Translations under genes and position numbers: made by a program
Origin: Agrobacterium tumefaciens
GTDB taxonomy: Bacteria; Pseudomonadota; Alphaproteobacteria; Rhizobiales; Rhizobiaceae
Assembly: GCF_013337285.1 (NCBI RefSeq)
Contig: NZ_SUPW01000004.1
Span: forward strand, 124,001-188,000
Length of the DNA: 64,000 nt
Direction: 5' to 3'
Notes under the pieces: generated by a model
The model's database searches: none
What the model was told of the DNA's origin: nothing
What the model saw: the letters and a program-made list of their open reading frames with translations, nothing else
Shown here: positions 9,745-18,835 of the stretch, piece by piece
Numbering within the stretch: position 1 is the first letter of the stretch
Layout of the letters: each line of letters opens with the position of its first letter

Positions 9745-11103
9745 ATGTATGATATTGAAAACGCAAAGAAATTTTTCGCCGATAACCCCGATATCGAAAT
9801 TCTCGAAGCCTTCGTCATAGACGCGAACGGCGTTCCGCGCGGCAAATGGATTCCGCGGGAGAGGGCAATCGACGTGCTCGAAAAGGGAATGGCAATCCCC
9901 CGTTCCGTTTATGCGCTGGATATCTGGGGCCGGGATGTGCATGCCGCAGGTCTCGCCGAAGGCACGGGTGATCCGGATGGGTTCTGCTTTCCCGTTCCCG
10001 GTACGTTATCGCGGGTAACATGGCTTGGCCGTCCGACAGCTCAAGTCCTGCTCGCGATGAAAAACCCGGATGGAACCGGCTTTTACGGCGATCCGCGCAA
10101 TGTGCTGGCGCGGGTTCTGGAAACATACAAAAAGGCCGGCCTCACGCCGGTGGTCGCCACGGAACTGGAGTTTTACCTGATTGATCCAGTCCGCTCTGCA
10201 CTTGATCCCGTGCGCCCGCCGCACAGCCGTGAGGGACGCTGGCACACGGGCCAGACCCAGGTTCTGTCGATTTCCGAATTGCAGGATTTCGAGGATGTCT
10301 TCCACGATATCGCCACGGCCTGCCGGGCGCAGGGTGTGCTTGCCGATACGACGCTGCGGGAAAACGGCCCCGGCCAATATGAAATCAACCTCAACCATGT
10401 GCCGGACGCGCTGCAGGCCGCTGATTTCGCCGTCTTCCTGAAACGCATCGTCAAGGGCGTGGCGCGTCGGCATGAACTCGACGCTACCTTCATGGCAAAG
10501 CCTTATGGGTTGCAGGCCGGCAACGGTATGCATGTGCATTTTTCCGTTCTCGATAAGGACGGCAGGAATATCTATGCTGGCGAAAACGGCCCGTCGGATG
10601 CGCTGATGCATTCGGTCGGCGGCCTGTTGGAAAATATGGGGGAAAGCATGGCGATCTTCGCCCCCCATGCCAATTCCTACCGCCGTCTGACGCCGAGTGA
10701 ACATGCGCCGACCTACGCCTCCTGGGGCATCGACAACCGTTCGGCGGCGGTGCGCGTCATCGTTGCCAGCAAGGCCGCAACGCGTATCGAACATCGTGTC
10801 GCCGGTGCCGATACCAATCCCTATCTCGTCGTGGCGATGATCCTGAGTGCGGCACTTGCCGGCATGAAAGAGAAGCGCCAGCCCGGCGGCGCGATTGCGG
10901 GTGACAGCCATGCCATCAATCACGAACCGCTGCCTACCAACTGGGATTATGCCCTGCAGCGCTTCTCGCGCTCCAGCTTTGCCTATGCCACGCTCGGCCA
11001 GCGTTATCGCACGCTGTTTTCCGCCTGCAAGCAGCAGGAGCTTTCCGAATTTTCCCTGCGTGTAACTGACGTCGAATATGACGCCTATATCAGGACGGTG
11101 TGA
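9745..11103 (+). CDS. puuA: Glutamine synthetase family, probable gamma-glutamylputrescine synthetase
   Basis: ATP-dependent ligase of the glutamine synthetase fold. The 452-residue protein has the N-terminal beta-grasp with FVIDANGVPRGKW and the catalytic domain with ELEFYL, the NGMHVHFSV metal and glutamate site, and SYRRLTPSEHAPTYASWG. The immediate downstream FAD oxidase (11105) resembles PuuB, so the pair likely starts the Puu route of putrescine degradation (gamma-glutamylation then oxidation). The rest of the Puu pathway is not in the window. No strong ribosome-binding site precedes the ATG at 9745, though the N-terminus aligns well with the family. Another glutamine-synthetase-like amine ligase is possible. 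Confidence 0.75.
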   Translation: MYDIENAKKFFADNPDIEILEAFVIDANGVPRGKWIPRERAIDVLEKGMAIPRSVYALDIWGRDVHAAGLAEGTGDPDGFCFPVPGTLSRVTWLGRPTAQVLLAMKNPDGTGFYGDPRNVLARVLETYKKAGLTPVVATELEFYLIDPVRSALDPVRPPHSREGRWHTGQTQVLSISELQDFEDVFHDIATACRAQGVLADTTLRENGPGQYEINLNHVPDALQAADFAVFLKRIVKGVARRHELDATFMAKPYGLQAGNGMHVHFSVLDKDGRNIYAGENGPSDALMHSVGGLLENMGESMAIFAPHANSYRRLTPSEHAPTYASWGIDNRSAAVRVIVASKAATRIEHRVAGADTNPYLVVAMILSAALAGMKEKRQPGGAIAGDSHAINHEPLPTNWDYALQRFSRSSFAYATLGQRYRTLFSACKQQELSEFSLRVTDVEYDAYIRTV

Positions 11104-11104
11104 G

Positions 11105-12406
11105 ATGGCTGAGGTAACGACTATTCCCAATCCCGGCCACACATCGTCGTGGTATGCGGCCTCCGCCAATGTCAAATCCGTGCGGCCGACGCTCGAGGGT
11201 GCGCTGGAAGCCGATATCTGCATCATCGGCGGCGGGTTCACCGGCATTTCCGCGGCACTTGAACTCAGTGAACGCGGTTATTCGGTCATCGTGCTGGAAG
11301 GTGTGCGGGTTGGCTTCGGCGCTTCGGGGCGCAATGGCGGCCAGATCGTCAACGGCTACAGCCGCGACCTCGAAACCATCGCCGGGCGTTACGGTAACGA
11401 AAAGGCAGTGAAACTCGGGGAAATGTCGCTGGAAGGCGGCGCGATCATCCGCGAGCGCATCGCCAAATATGCCATCGATTGCGATCTCGTCGATGGCGGC
11501 TTTTTCGCGGCCTTCACACCAAAACAGATCCGCGAAATGGAGGCTCACAAGGCCCATTGGGAAAAACACGGCCATGGCGGGCTTGAGATGGTCGCCAAGG
11601 GCGATGTTGGAAAATATGTAAAGACTGAGCGTTATGCCGGCGGCATGATCGACCGGTTCGGTGGTCACATTCACCCGCTCAATCTGGTGCAAGGCGAAGC
11701 GGCGGCGGCGGAAAGCCTTGGTGCCCGCATATTCGAAAATTCGCGGGTCATTTCGCTGGAGCAGGGTTCAAACCCCATCGTGCGCACGGCAACGGGCAGC
11801 GTCAAGGCGAAATACGTCCTCGTCTGCGGTAATGCCTATCTCGGCACATTGCTGCCGGAAATCGGCGAGCGGATGATGCCGGTGTCAAGTCAGGTCATGG
11901 CGACGGAGCCGCTCGATGTCGATCTGATCGAGGCGCTTTTGCCCGCCGATTATTGCGTCGAGGATGCCAATTACATTCTCGACTATTATCGTCGCACCTC
12001 GGATAACCGCCTGCTTTATGGCGGCGGCATCGGTTATGGCGGCAGCGATCCGGCCGACCTGACCGGTGTGATCCGCCCGAACATGCTGAAGACCTTTCCG
12101 CAACTGGAAAAGACCAAGATCGACTTCGCCTGGAGTGGCAACTTCGCGCTGACGCTGACACGCATCCCGCATGTGGGCAAACTGTCCGACAATGTCTATT
12201 TTTCGCATGGCGACAGCGGCCACGGCGTCACCACCACGCATTTGCTCGGCAAGATATTGGGTGAGGCCGTTGCCGGCCACGCCGAACGTTTTGATATCTG
12301 GAGTTCGTTGCCGAACTATCCGTTCCCCGGCGGAAAGACGTTCCGTGTACCGCTGACCATGCTTGGTGCATGGTGGTACGGCATGCGGGACAAGCTCGGG
12401 TTTTAG
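11105..12406 (+). CDS. puuB: FAD-dependent oxidoreductase, probable gamma-glutamylputrescine oxidase
   Basis: Flavin oxidase of the DAO family. The Rossmann motif DICIIGGGFTGISAALELSERG lies near residues 35-55 and is followed by GFGASGRNGGQIVNG, typical of PuuB and OrdL proteins. Near the end, SHGDSGHGVTTTHLLG matches the family flavin site. 433 residues from the ATG at 11105, which lies one base after the puuA stop. Predicted to oxidise gamma-glutamylputrescine, releasing H2O2 and ammonia. Its stop overlaps the stop of the convergent gluconokinase gene by 4 bp. Confidence 0.78.
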   Translation: MAEVTTIPNPGHTSSWYAASANVKSVRPTLEGALEADICIIGGGFTGISAALELSERGYSVIVLEGVRVGFGASGRNGGQIVNGYSRDLETIAGRYGNEKAVKLGEMSLEGGAIIRERIAKYAIDCDLVDGGFFAAFTPKQIREMEAHKAHWEKHGHGGLEMVAKGDVGKYVKTERYAGGMIDRFGGHIHPLNLVQGEAAAAESLGARIFENSRVISLEQGSNPIVRTATGSVKAKYVLVCGNAYLGTLLPEIGERMMPVSSQVMATEPLDVDLIEALLPADYCVEDANYILDYYRRTSDNRLLYGGGIGYGGSDPADLTGVIRPNMLKTFPQLEKTKIDFAWSGNFALTLTRIPHVGKLSDNVYFSHGDSGHGVTTTHLLGKILGEAVAGHAERFDIWSSLPNYPFPGGKTFRVPLTMLGAWWYGMRDKLGF

Positions 12407-12912
12407 AACGTCACCGTCTTCAAACCGGAAAGCGCATTTTTCGCGATTTCTTCCGGTGTGGTGTCGATGCTGACGGTCACGACGCCCGGTTCGCCGGTTG
12501 GCACTTCCAGCGTGGCGAGCTGGGTCTGAAGCAACGAGAGCGGCATGAAATGGCCCTTGCGTTCACCCATGCGCCGGCTGAGAAGTTCCAGGCTGCCATC
12601 CAGATAAACGAAAACAAGCGGCCCGCCGGTAGCCGTGCGAAGGCGGTCGCGATAGATTTTCTTGAGTGCGGAGCAGGAAACGACGACACCGTTGTTTTCG
12701 CTGCCCTTACGCAGTTCCGCGCCGATCAGGTCAAGCCAGGGCCAGCGATCATCGTCGGTCAGGGGAATGCCCTCGGACATTTTATCGACGTTGGATTTCG
12801 GGTGAAGCTTGTCGCCCTCTATGAAGGCAATGCCCAGTTTTTCGGCCAGTTCCTCTGCGACCGTGGACTTGCCCGAGCCGCTCACTCCCATCACGACGAT
12901 TGCCTGTGTCAC
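12403..12912 (-). CDS. gntK: Gluconokinase (shikimate-kinase-like fold)
   Basis: Phosphorylates D-gluconate to 6-phosphogluconate in the cytoplasm. The 169-residue protein has the P-loop MGVSGSGKST (about residues 8-17), the family motif EGDKLHPKSNVDKMSEGIPLTDDDRWPWL and a CSALKKIYRDRLR segment, all diagnostic of GntK of the thermoresistant type. The start at 12912 is followed by a hydrophobic strand MTQAIVVMG as expected. It stands alone on the minus strand, convergent with and overlapping puuB by 4 bp. Confidence 0.93.
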   Translation of the reverse strand: MTQAIVVMGVSGSGKSTVAEELAEKLGIAFIEGDKLHPKSNVDKMSEGIPLTDDDRWPWLDLIGAELRKGSENNGVVVSCSALKKIYRDRLRTATGGPLVFVYLDGSLELLSRRMGERKGHFMPLSLLQTQLATLEVPTGEPGVVTVSIDTTPEEIAKNALSGLKTVTF

Positions 12913-12999
12913 CCGAACCTCTGATGTTTCTGTTTCGACGGTCAGCCCCTAACATGTGTGGCAGGTATCGGGAATATAAAAATGCGGAGCTTGCCCGTG

Positions 13000-13740
13000 T
13001 CAGTGCCCGGTTTTGCGGGCTGCGGTCCTTTCCAGCGCGGAAAAGGCAGCGTGGATCAGGATTGCCAGTGCGGCGACAATCAAGCCGCCCTGCAGGATGA
13101 AGGCGAGATTGTTGGATTGAAGGCCGGCGATGATCACTTCGCCAAGCGTGCGCGCGGCGACGGTGGAGCCGATGGTGGCGGTTGAAAGGCTGATGACTGC
13201 CGACAGCCGTATACCTGCAAGAATGGCCGGCAGAGCAAGCGGTAGTTCCACTTTGACAAGCCGCTGCCAGCCGGTCATGCCGCTCCCCCTGGCGGCATCC
13301 ATCACCGTGGCGGGCAGGGTCGTAAGCCCCGTCAGCGTATTTTCGAACACGGGCAGCAGCGCGTATAAAAACAGCGCAATAAGCGTCGGTTTCTCTCCAA
13401 AACCGATCATCGGCACCGCCAGCGCCAGCACCGCCACGGGCGGGAAGGTCTGGCCAATATTGACGATGCTACGCGACAGCGGCAGGAAATCCGCCCCGAA
13501 AGGCCGGGTGACGAGAACTGCGAGCGCGCCCGCTACCAATGTGGCCAGCCCCGTGGCGATCGCCACGGTGGTCAGATGCGAGAGAGTGAGGGAGAGCAGA
13601 TTGGCCTGCGTGTAGATCGCCGGTGCATTGGCCTGCACGAGAGGGCGGAATATCGGCGCGAAGATTTGCGGCGCTGCAAGAAAGACGATCAGCACCAGCA
13701 CCAGAAATCCGATTGCAAGGAAAGAGGCCGCGTTTTTCAT
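13000..13740 (-). CDS. yehW: Osmoprotectant ABC transporter permease (YehW type)
   Basis: Inner-membrane permease of a glycine betaine/choline-type importer (BPD_transp_1). 246 residues with five to six predicted helices and the EAA-like loop LPATVMDAARGSGMTGWQRLVKVELPLALPAIL. Its start codon overlaps the stop of the ATPase gene (ATGA at 13737-13740), indicating coupling. It is the last gene of a four-gene operon in the order binding protein, long permease, ATPase, short permease, which matches E. coli yehZYXW. Confidence 0.88.
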   Translation of the reverse strand: MKNAASFLAIGFLVLVLIVFLAAPQIFAPIFRPLVQANAPAIYTQANLLSLTLSHLTTVAIATGLATLVAGALAVLVTRPFGADFLPLSRSIVNIGQTFPPVAVLALAVPMIGFGEKPTLIALFLYALLPVFENTLTGLTTLPATVMDAARGSGMTGWQRLVKVELPLALPAILAGIRLSAVISLSTATIGSTVAARTLGEVIIAGLQSNNLAFILQGGLIVAALAILIHAAFSALERTAARKTGH

Positions 13741-14675
13741 GAGGCTCCGGCAGCACGCTGGAGGAGAACGTCCCGCCGCACCCGGCCGGCGATTTGGCCA
13801 TCGTCTTTAACGACCGGCAAGACATCACAGCCCGCCCATAACATCGCTGACAGGGCATCGCGCTGGCTTGTATGTTCGGTGAGCGGTTCTCCCTTGGCGC
13901 TTCCCGGCTCCACGATGTCAGCAATGGAGAGAACCGAAAGCAGTTTCAGCGCGCGTTCGTTTTCGCCGATCATGGTGCGCACGAAATCAGTTGCCGGTTT
14001 CAGCACCAGTTCGGCCGGTGGGCAGTCCTGCACGATGCGGCCCTTGTCCATCACGGCAATACGGTCCGCCAGATGAAAGGCCTCGTCCATATCATGGGTG
14101 ACGAGGACCACGGTAACGCCGAGCTTTTTCTGAATATCGAGAAGATCATTCTGCGCTTTGGCGCGGATCACCGGGTCGAGTGCGCCGAAGGGTTCGTCCA
14201 TCAACAAAATGTTCGGCTCTGCGGCGAGCGCCCGCGCCACACCGACACGCTGCTGCTGGCCGCCGGAAAGCTCATGCGGAAAACGGTCGGCATAAAGCGC
14301 AGGATCAAGCTGAAAGAGGTGCATCAGCGCATCGATTTTCGCCTCGATACGTTTGCGGTCCCAGCCGACCAACTGCGGAACGGTGGCGATATTCTCCGCC
14401 ACGGTCCTGTGTGGAAACAGGCCATGGCCTTGAATGGCATAGCCGATCTGTCGGCGCAGTTTGTAACCCGGCATCGTGCTGACATCCTCGCCGTCGATCC
14501 GGATCGTGCCGGAGGTCGGTTCCACCAGCCGGTTTATCATCCGCAGCAGCGTGGTTTTTCCCGATCCTGATGTGCCGACGATGACGGTGACGGTGCGCGG
14601 CGCAACCGTCAGCGATACCTGATCAACTACGGCTGCATCGCCATATCGTTTCGTGATGGTGTCGATCTCGATCAT
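13737..14675 (-). CDS. yehX: Osmoprotectant ABC transporter ATP-binding protein (YehX type)
   Basis: Cytoplasmic ATPase of the importer. 312 residues: Walker A GTSGSGKT near residue 35, signature LSGGQQQR, Walker B ILLMDEPFGALD and the switch histidine VTHDMDEA. After residue 240 there is a CBS-like regulatory segment (DVLPVVKDDGQIAGRV), as in OpuCA and YehX; such domains sense ionic strength in relatives. It overlaps the upstream permease stop by 4 bp (14672-14675) and the downstream permease start by 4 bp. Confidence 0.9.
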   Translation of the reverse strand: MIEIDTITKRYGDAAVVDQVSLTVAPRTVTVIVGTSGSGKTTLLRMINRLVEPTSGTIRIDGEDVSTMPGYKLRRQIGYAIQGHGLFPHRTVAENIATVPQLVGWDRKRIEAKIDALMHLFQLDPALYADRFPHELSGGQQQRVGVARALAAEPNILLMDEPFGALDPVIRAKAQNDLLDIQKKLGVTVVLVTHDMDEAFHLADRIAVMDKGRIVQDCPPAELVLKPATDFVRTMIGENERALKLLSVLSIADIVEPGSAKGEPLTEHTSQRDALSAMLWAGCDVLPVVKDDGQIAGRVRRDVLLQRAAGAS

Positions 14676-15838
14676 GACTGTTGCCTTCCGCCTGCGCTGA
14701 AGAGATTACTGTCGATGAGGGCGTCGAGCGTGATCGCGGCGGCAAAGCCGAGGAGAACGGTCGGCACGGTGCCGAGCAGCACGAGGTCCATGGCCGTCTG
14801 TCCGATGCCCTGAAATACGAAAACGCCAAAACCGCCGCCGCCGATCAGTGCGGCGATCGTCGCCAGCCCGATATTCTGCACCAGCACGATGCGAATGCCG
14901 GTAAGGATGACCGGCATGGCGAGCGGAAACTCCACCCGCAGCAGCCTTTGCACCGGCGTCATGCCAAGCCCGCGCGCCGCTTCCCGGACCGCCTGCGAGA
15001 CGCCGGAAAGGCCGACAACCGTGTTGGAAACGACCGGCAGCAGCGAATACAGAAACAGCGCCACAAAGGCGGGCGCCATGCCGATGCCGGCAATGCCGAT
15101 CTTTGCCGCGCCCGGCACAGTGGCGGCGATCCATCCGAGCGGCGCGATCAGAAGGCCGAAAAGAGCGATGGACGGGATGGTCTGGATGATGTTGAGGCTG
15201 TTCAGCAGGCCGGCACGCAACCGTTCGACCTTGTAACAGAGTATTCCCAGCGGAATTCCCGCGACGGTCGCCGCGATCAGCGAACCGATGGCCAGCTCCA
15301 CATGCCGTAGCGCCTCTGTCCAGAATATGTCGGCCCGGCCGGTATATTCCTTGATGATGGAGAGATCGCTCCAGAGACCGCTGGTTAAGATCCCTGCAAG
15401 CGAGGCAATCGCCAGCAGCAACAGCAAAATGCGCAAGGCGGGTTTCGGCTGGAGACGGGCAATGCAGTCCGTCGCAAGCAATGACAGCCCGGCAAACATC
15501 AGCCAGAAACCGCTGGCAGGCGAAACGCGGGCAAAGCTGTTGCCTTCAGGTGTCAGGACGGACGCGGCCTGCCCGACGAAGATCGCCAGCGCCGCAAGGC
15601 CAACCAGTGCGGCTGCGAGTTTCAGCAGCACCGGAAAGCGGAAAAAGGCGACGAAGGTGGCGAGAAGGATGAGGGCGACGAGGAGCATTGAGGCCGTAGC
15701 CGGAAGCGCCTCGAAAATCGTCCGTGTTTCACCCTGAACGATCCGGTTGGCGCGGAATATCATGAAGGGCGACGCGAAAAGCGCATAAAGGAGAAGGCAA
15801 GAAATCAGCACGCCCACCTTGTCAGGCCATTTCGACAA
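14672..15838 (-). CDS. yehY: Osmoprotectant ABC transporter permease, long form (YehY type)
   Basis: Inner-membrane permease of the importer with extra N-terminal helices. The best start is a TTG at 15838: it is preceded by the strong ribosome-binding sequence GGGGAG seven bases upstream, whereas the frame open to 15901 has none. This gives 388 residues, close to E. coli YehY (385). About five helices occupy the first 190 residues, then the permease core with LSGVSQAVREAARGLGMTPVQRLLRVEFPLAMPVIL. It overlaps the ATPase gene by 4 bp. Confidence 0.87.
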   Translation of the reverse strand: MSKWPDKVGVLISCLLLYALFASPFMIFRANRIVQGETRTIFEALPATASMLLVALILLATFVAFFRFPVLLKLAAALVGLAALAIFVGQAASVLTPEGNSFARVSPASGFWLMFAGLSLLATDCIARLQPKPALRILLLLLAIASLAGILTSGLWSDLSIIKEYTGRADIFWTEALRHVELAIGSLIAATVAGIPLGILCYKVERLRAGLLNSLNIIQTIPSIALFGLLIAPLGWIAATVPGAAKIGIAGIGMAPAFVALFLYSLLPVVSNTVVGLSGVSQAVREAARGLGMTPVQRLLRVEFPLAMPVILTGIRIVLVQNIGLATIAALIGGGGFGVFVFQGIGQTAMDLVLLGTVPTVLLGFAAAITLDALIDSNLFSAGGRQQS

Positions 15839-15925
15839 ATTTCGCTCCCCTTGGATATTAAGTGCGAGCGGGATGACGAAAGCGACATATGTTCTCGTCA
15901 TCCCGATCTACCATTTCACAAGCTA

Positions 15926-16837
15926 TTACTTGAGGAAACCGTTCTTTGTCAGGAAGTCGGTTGCCACGGCCTTGGCTTGTTCGCCGCCCACCTGCACACG
16001 GGCATTCAGATCCTGCAGCGTTGCCAGATCAAGTTTTTCGAACACGGGTTTCAGCAATTCCTCGATATTGGGGTTCTTTTTCAGAACCTCTTCGCGAATG
16101 ATCGGCGCGGGCTGATAGACCGGCTGCACGTGCTTGTCGTCTTCCAGAACGACAAGCCCCGAAGGCGCGATGCCCCCATCGGTGCCGTAAACCATGGCGG
16201 CATTGGCGTTGTTGGTCTGATTGGCGGCAGCGGCGATCGTGGCGGCCGTGTCGCCGCCGGACAGCGTGATCAGCTGCTCCGATTTCAGGGTGAAGCCATA
16301 GGTCGTCTGAAACGCCGGCAAGGCGGCGGCGGAATTGACGAATTCGGAGGAAGCGGCAAGAACCACCTCGCCGCCACCGGCGACATATTTGCCGAAATCC
16401 GAAAGCGACTTCAGATTGTTCTTGTCGGCGACATCCTTGCGCAGTGCGATAGCCCAGGTGTTGTTTGCCGGCGAGGGTTGCAGCCAGACGATCTTGTTGG
16501 CGTCGTAATCGAGCGTTTTAGCCTCTTCATAGCCCTTTGCGGCATCCTTCCACAGCGGATCATCTGCCTTGGAGAAAAAGAAGGCGGCATTGCCGGTATA
16601 TTCCGGGTAGATATCGATTTCGCCCGCCGTGATCGCCTTCCTCACCACCGGGGTGGCGCCAAGCTGGATGCGATCGGTTGTCTCGATATTATTCTTGTTC
16701 AGCACGGCAAGGATGATGTTGCCGAGAACACCGCCCTCGGTGTCGATCTTCGACGACACCACCACCTGCGCCTGAGCGATGGAAACAGAAAAGGCAAGCG
16801 CAAGTCCGGCGCCCGTCAACGTCATCAAGCGATTCAT
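15926..16837 (-). CDS. osmF: Osmoprotectant-binding periplasmic protein (OsmF/YehZ type)
   Basis: Periplasmic binding component (OpuAC family) of the importer. 303 residues with a signal peptide (hydrophobic 4-18, cleavage after AQA at about 24). The mature part starts VVVSSKIDTEGGVLGN and contains EIDIYPEYTGNAAFFF and NAAMVYGTDGG, typical of glycine betaine/choline/quaternary-amine binding proteins. It opens the operon, 87 bp before the TTG start of the long permease. The ligand cannot be told from sequence; E. coli YehZ binds glycine betaine only weakly. Confidence 0.88.
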   Translation of the reverse strand: MNRLMTLTGAGLALAFSVSIAQAQVVVSSKIDTEGGVLGNIILAVLNKNNIETTDRIQLGATPVVRKAITAGEIDIYPEYTGNAAFFFSKADDPLWKDAAKGYEEAKTLDYDANKIVWLQPSPANNTWAIALRKDVADKNNLKSLSDFGKYVAGGGEVVLAASSEFVNSAAALPAFQTTYGFTLKSEQLITLSGGDTAATIAAAANQTNNANAAMVYGTDGGIAPSGLVVLEDDKHVQPVYQPAPIIREEVLKKNPNIEELLKPVFEKLDLATLQDLNARVQVGGEQAKAVATDFLTKNGFLK

Positions 16838-16974
16838 GAATGTTCCTCCGGTGGGTCAGCCTGCCGAACAGGCGAAAGATCGCCGCCGCAATTGCGGCCA
16901 AACAGGAACGGCCGGGAGGAGAAATGGTTGCATGCCCTCCGGATTTTTCGCGCTGGTCATCCGGTCTGCTGCCG

Positions 16975-18021
16975 TCAGGTCCTGTCGTTCCGTTTGCGGG
17001 CGTCCTTGCCCATGACGAGCGGCATGAGAACGGAGAGGAACAGAAGCCTTATGACGTGGTGGGAGCCGACATAGGCGGTATCGGCATGCATCATCACCGC
17101 CATGGCCGCCATGGTTTCGAGGCCGCCCGGCGCATAGGCGATCATCACGGCATTGAGCGGAACGCCGGTGACGCTGGAAATCATCCAGGCGATGCTGCCG
17201 GCGATCACCATTACGGCGATGGTGACGACGAAGCCGGCCAGAAAACCCTTGCGCACTTCCATCAGCGATACGTTGGAAAAACGCGTGCCGATGAGACAGC
17301 CGATCAGCACATAGACCGGCAGGCTGAGCCAGGTGGGAACACCGCCCTGCGTGAGGCCGGTAATGTGCGTTCCGATGGAAACGGCCACGCCGCCGAGCAG
17401 CAGGGCTGCCGGAAATCTCCAGCGCAGGAAAAGCCAGCCGGTCAGAAGCGATGCGGCGATGGTTAGCGCCAGCGTTAGCAGACCCATTGGCGGATTGGTG
17501 ATCAGCGGTTCGGTGCTGACCAGATCGAAATATTCGACGATCAGCGGCACGGAAAGCGTCAGCGCCAGCACTCTGACACTTTGCACGATGCTGACGGTCG
17601 CAAGGTCGCTTTTCGTTTCCGCCCCAAGGCTGATGATATAACTGAGGTGACCGGGGGAGGCGCCCAGCATCGCCGTCGTCCGGTCGTATCCGAAGCCGTA
17701 ATGCAGAATCCAGTAGGCGACATAGAGCATGATGACGACGGCGACGAGCACCACGACGAAGCTCAGTGGCCATGTCTTTGCCGCATCGATGACCGAGGGC
17801 GTTACGCTCGTTCCCATCGATATGCCGACGACGACGAAACAGGCGTTGCGTATGAAGGAGGGAACTCCAAGCCTTACGCCCGCCAGTCCGGTGATAGTTA
17901 CGGCAAGCGCCGGCCCGGAAAGGAAGGGGGCGGGAACATGGAGAAGGCTGGCAAGCAGTGCGCCCATGCTGCCGACAAGGGCGGTAAGCGCAAATGTATG
18001 GAATTCAGGCTTGATGATCAT
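16975..18021 (-). CDS. AbrB-family multispanning membrane protein
   Basis: Integral inner-membrane protein of the AbrB/ammonia monooxygenase-like family (COG3180), whose substrate is unknown. About 348 residues from the ATG at 18021 (a TTG at 18045 is also in frame). The protein has two repeats of about five hydrophobic segments, each with a Pro/Gly-rich motif (AGVRLGVPSFIRNACFVVVGISMGTSVTPSV, GASPGHLSYI). The ending MGKDARKRNDRT is a basic cytoplasmic tail. It lies between osmF and rirA on the same strand, but a gap of about 140 bp and a terminator on either side suggest its own transcript. Confidence 0.75.
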   Translation of the reverse strand: MIIKPEFHTFALTALVGSMGALLASLLHVPAPFLSGPALAVTITGLAGVRLGVPSFIRNACFVVVGISMGTSVTPSVIDAAKTWPLSFVVVLVAVVIMLYVAYWILHYGFGYDRTTAMLGASPGHLSYIISLGAETKSDLATVSIVQSVRVLALTLSVPLIVEYFDLVSTEPLITNPPMGLLTLALTIAASLLTGWLFLRWRFPAALLLGGVAVSIGTHITGLTQGGVPTWLSLPVYVLIGCLIGTRFSNVSLMEVRKGFLAGFVVTIAVMVIAGSIAWMISSVTGVPLNAVMIAYAPGGLETMAAMAVMMHADTAYVGSHHVIRLLFLSVLMPLVMGKDARKRNDRT

Positions 18022-18132
18022 TGCGACGCTGATTGTTTGCTTCAAAAAAGCTCGCGACCAAATGCGCCGCTTCGTCTGGCGGCGTCAACCTGCCTCGCCA
18101 AAAATATTATATTTCAAGAGTAGTTTATAAAA

Positions 18133-18165
18133 GAAAAGCCCGCGACCTGTGGGCACGGGCTTTGG
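18133..18165 (-). terminator. Rho-independent terminator downstream of rirA
   Basis: The arms AAAGCCCG (18135-18142) and CGGGCTTT (18156-18163) form a hairpin that on the minus strand is followed by TTTTCTTTT. It lies 27 bp after the rirA stop and in front of the AbrB-family gene, so it separates the two transcripts. Confidence 0.8.
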
Positions 18166-18191
18166 CTTTCGCTGTTCTGCTATTCGCGTGA

Positions 18192-18662
18192 TCAGGCGGC
18201 GGGAAGGGTCATGGCCTTCGGCATTTCCGTATCGATTCCGAGCAGGAAATTGATCTGCGGGCGCGCCTTGACGAGATCGTCGATCGAATATTCCGCGAGA
18301 ACATCGAAGAAGGCATTGAGCGCCTTGCGCAGCGCCGAGTTCAGGCCGCAGCTATCCACAAGCGGACACTCAACGGCGCCGTCCTCGAAGCATTCTGCCA
18401 TGGCAAAGCTGTCTTCGGTCACGCGCACCACGTCGAACAGGCTGATCTTTTCGGCAGGCTTGCCGAGCCGCACGCCGCCATTGCGGCCACGCACGGTTTC
18501 CACGAGGCCCGCCTTGTTGAGCGGCTGCAGGATTTTGAAAAGGAACAGCTCAGATACGCCGTAAGCTCTGGCGATCTCTGGAATGCGGCTCAGCTTGCCT
18601 TCATTCGCAGCGCAATACATCAACATGCGAACGGCATAGTTGGTCTGTTTGGTCAAACGCAT
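18192..18662 (-). CDS. rirA: Rhizobial iron regulator RirA (Rrf2 family)
   Basis: Iron-sulphur transcription regulator that represses iron-uptake genes when iron is sufficient. 156 residues: winged-helix domain with MRLTKQTNYAVRMLMY and the RGRNGGVRLGKP wing, then cysteines 91, 99 and 105 (AECFEDGAVECPLVDSCGL), which ligate the cluster in RirA. The ATG at 18662 follows a GGAGACC ribosome-binding sequence. A degenerate Irr box overlaps the likely -35 region (18710-18726), consistent with the known interplay of Irr and RirA in Agrobacterium. Divergent from the iron-binding protein gene. Confidence 0.95.
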   Translation of the reverse strand: MRLTKQTNYAVRMLMYCAANEGKLSRIPEIARAYGVSELFLFKILQPLNKAGLVETVRGRNGGVRLGKPAEKISLFDVVRVTEDSFAMAECFEDGAVECPLVDSCGLNSALRKALNAFFDVLAEYSIDDLVKARPQINFLLGIDTEMPKAMTLPAA

Positions 18663-18709
18663 GCTGGTCTCCTAACTCTCAATGTGGAGTTATATAGTCT
18701 CTTTTTCAG

Positions 18710-18726
18710 TTTAGAACAATTCCAGA
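18710..18726 (-). promoter_or_regulatory. Degenerate Irr box (ICE) over the rirA promoter
   Basis: TTTAGAA-CAA-TTCCAGA matches the ICE consensus TTTAGAA-N3-TTCTAAA except for two bases in the right half. Read on the minus strand, a CTATAT -10 element lies at 18692-18697. The ICE sits about 17 bp upstream of it, overlapping the -35 position, so a bound repressor would block rirA. Assignment rests on the motif and on the reported Irr repression of rirA. Confidence 0.55.
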
Positions 18727-18791
18727 AACCGAAAAAACTGGCGGCCATTCGATATTTCTCGAACAGCCTTGTTGACCGCCTCAATGATTCA

Positions 18792-18806
18792 TGAACAAAC
18801 AAGTCA
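18792..18806 (+). promoter_or_regulatory. IRO box (RirA operator), TGA-N9-TCA
   Basis: TGA-ACAAACAAG-TCA is an exact fit to the rhizobial iron-responsive operator TGA-N9-TCA, 29 bp upstream of the iron-binding protein ATG at 18836. Its place supports that start rather than an earlier in-frame ATG at 18791, which would put the operator inside the gene. The short consensus occurs by chance, but the position before an iron gene next to rirA makes it credible. Confidence 0.6.
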
Positions 18807-18835
18807 AGAATCTGAATGTAATGGAGGCATTCGTA

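Noticed and set aside
16900..16960. Possible hairpin with T-run between osmF and the AbrB-family gene
   Set aside because: The stem has a mismatch and a long loop, and the T-run is on the plus strand where no gene ends, so it is not called a terminator.
15851..17074. Open frame of 407 codons on the plus strand over osmF
   Set aside because: Antisense to osmF and spans its promoter; no domain.
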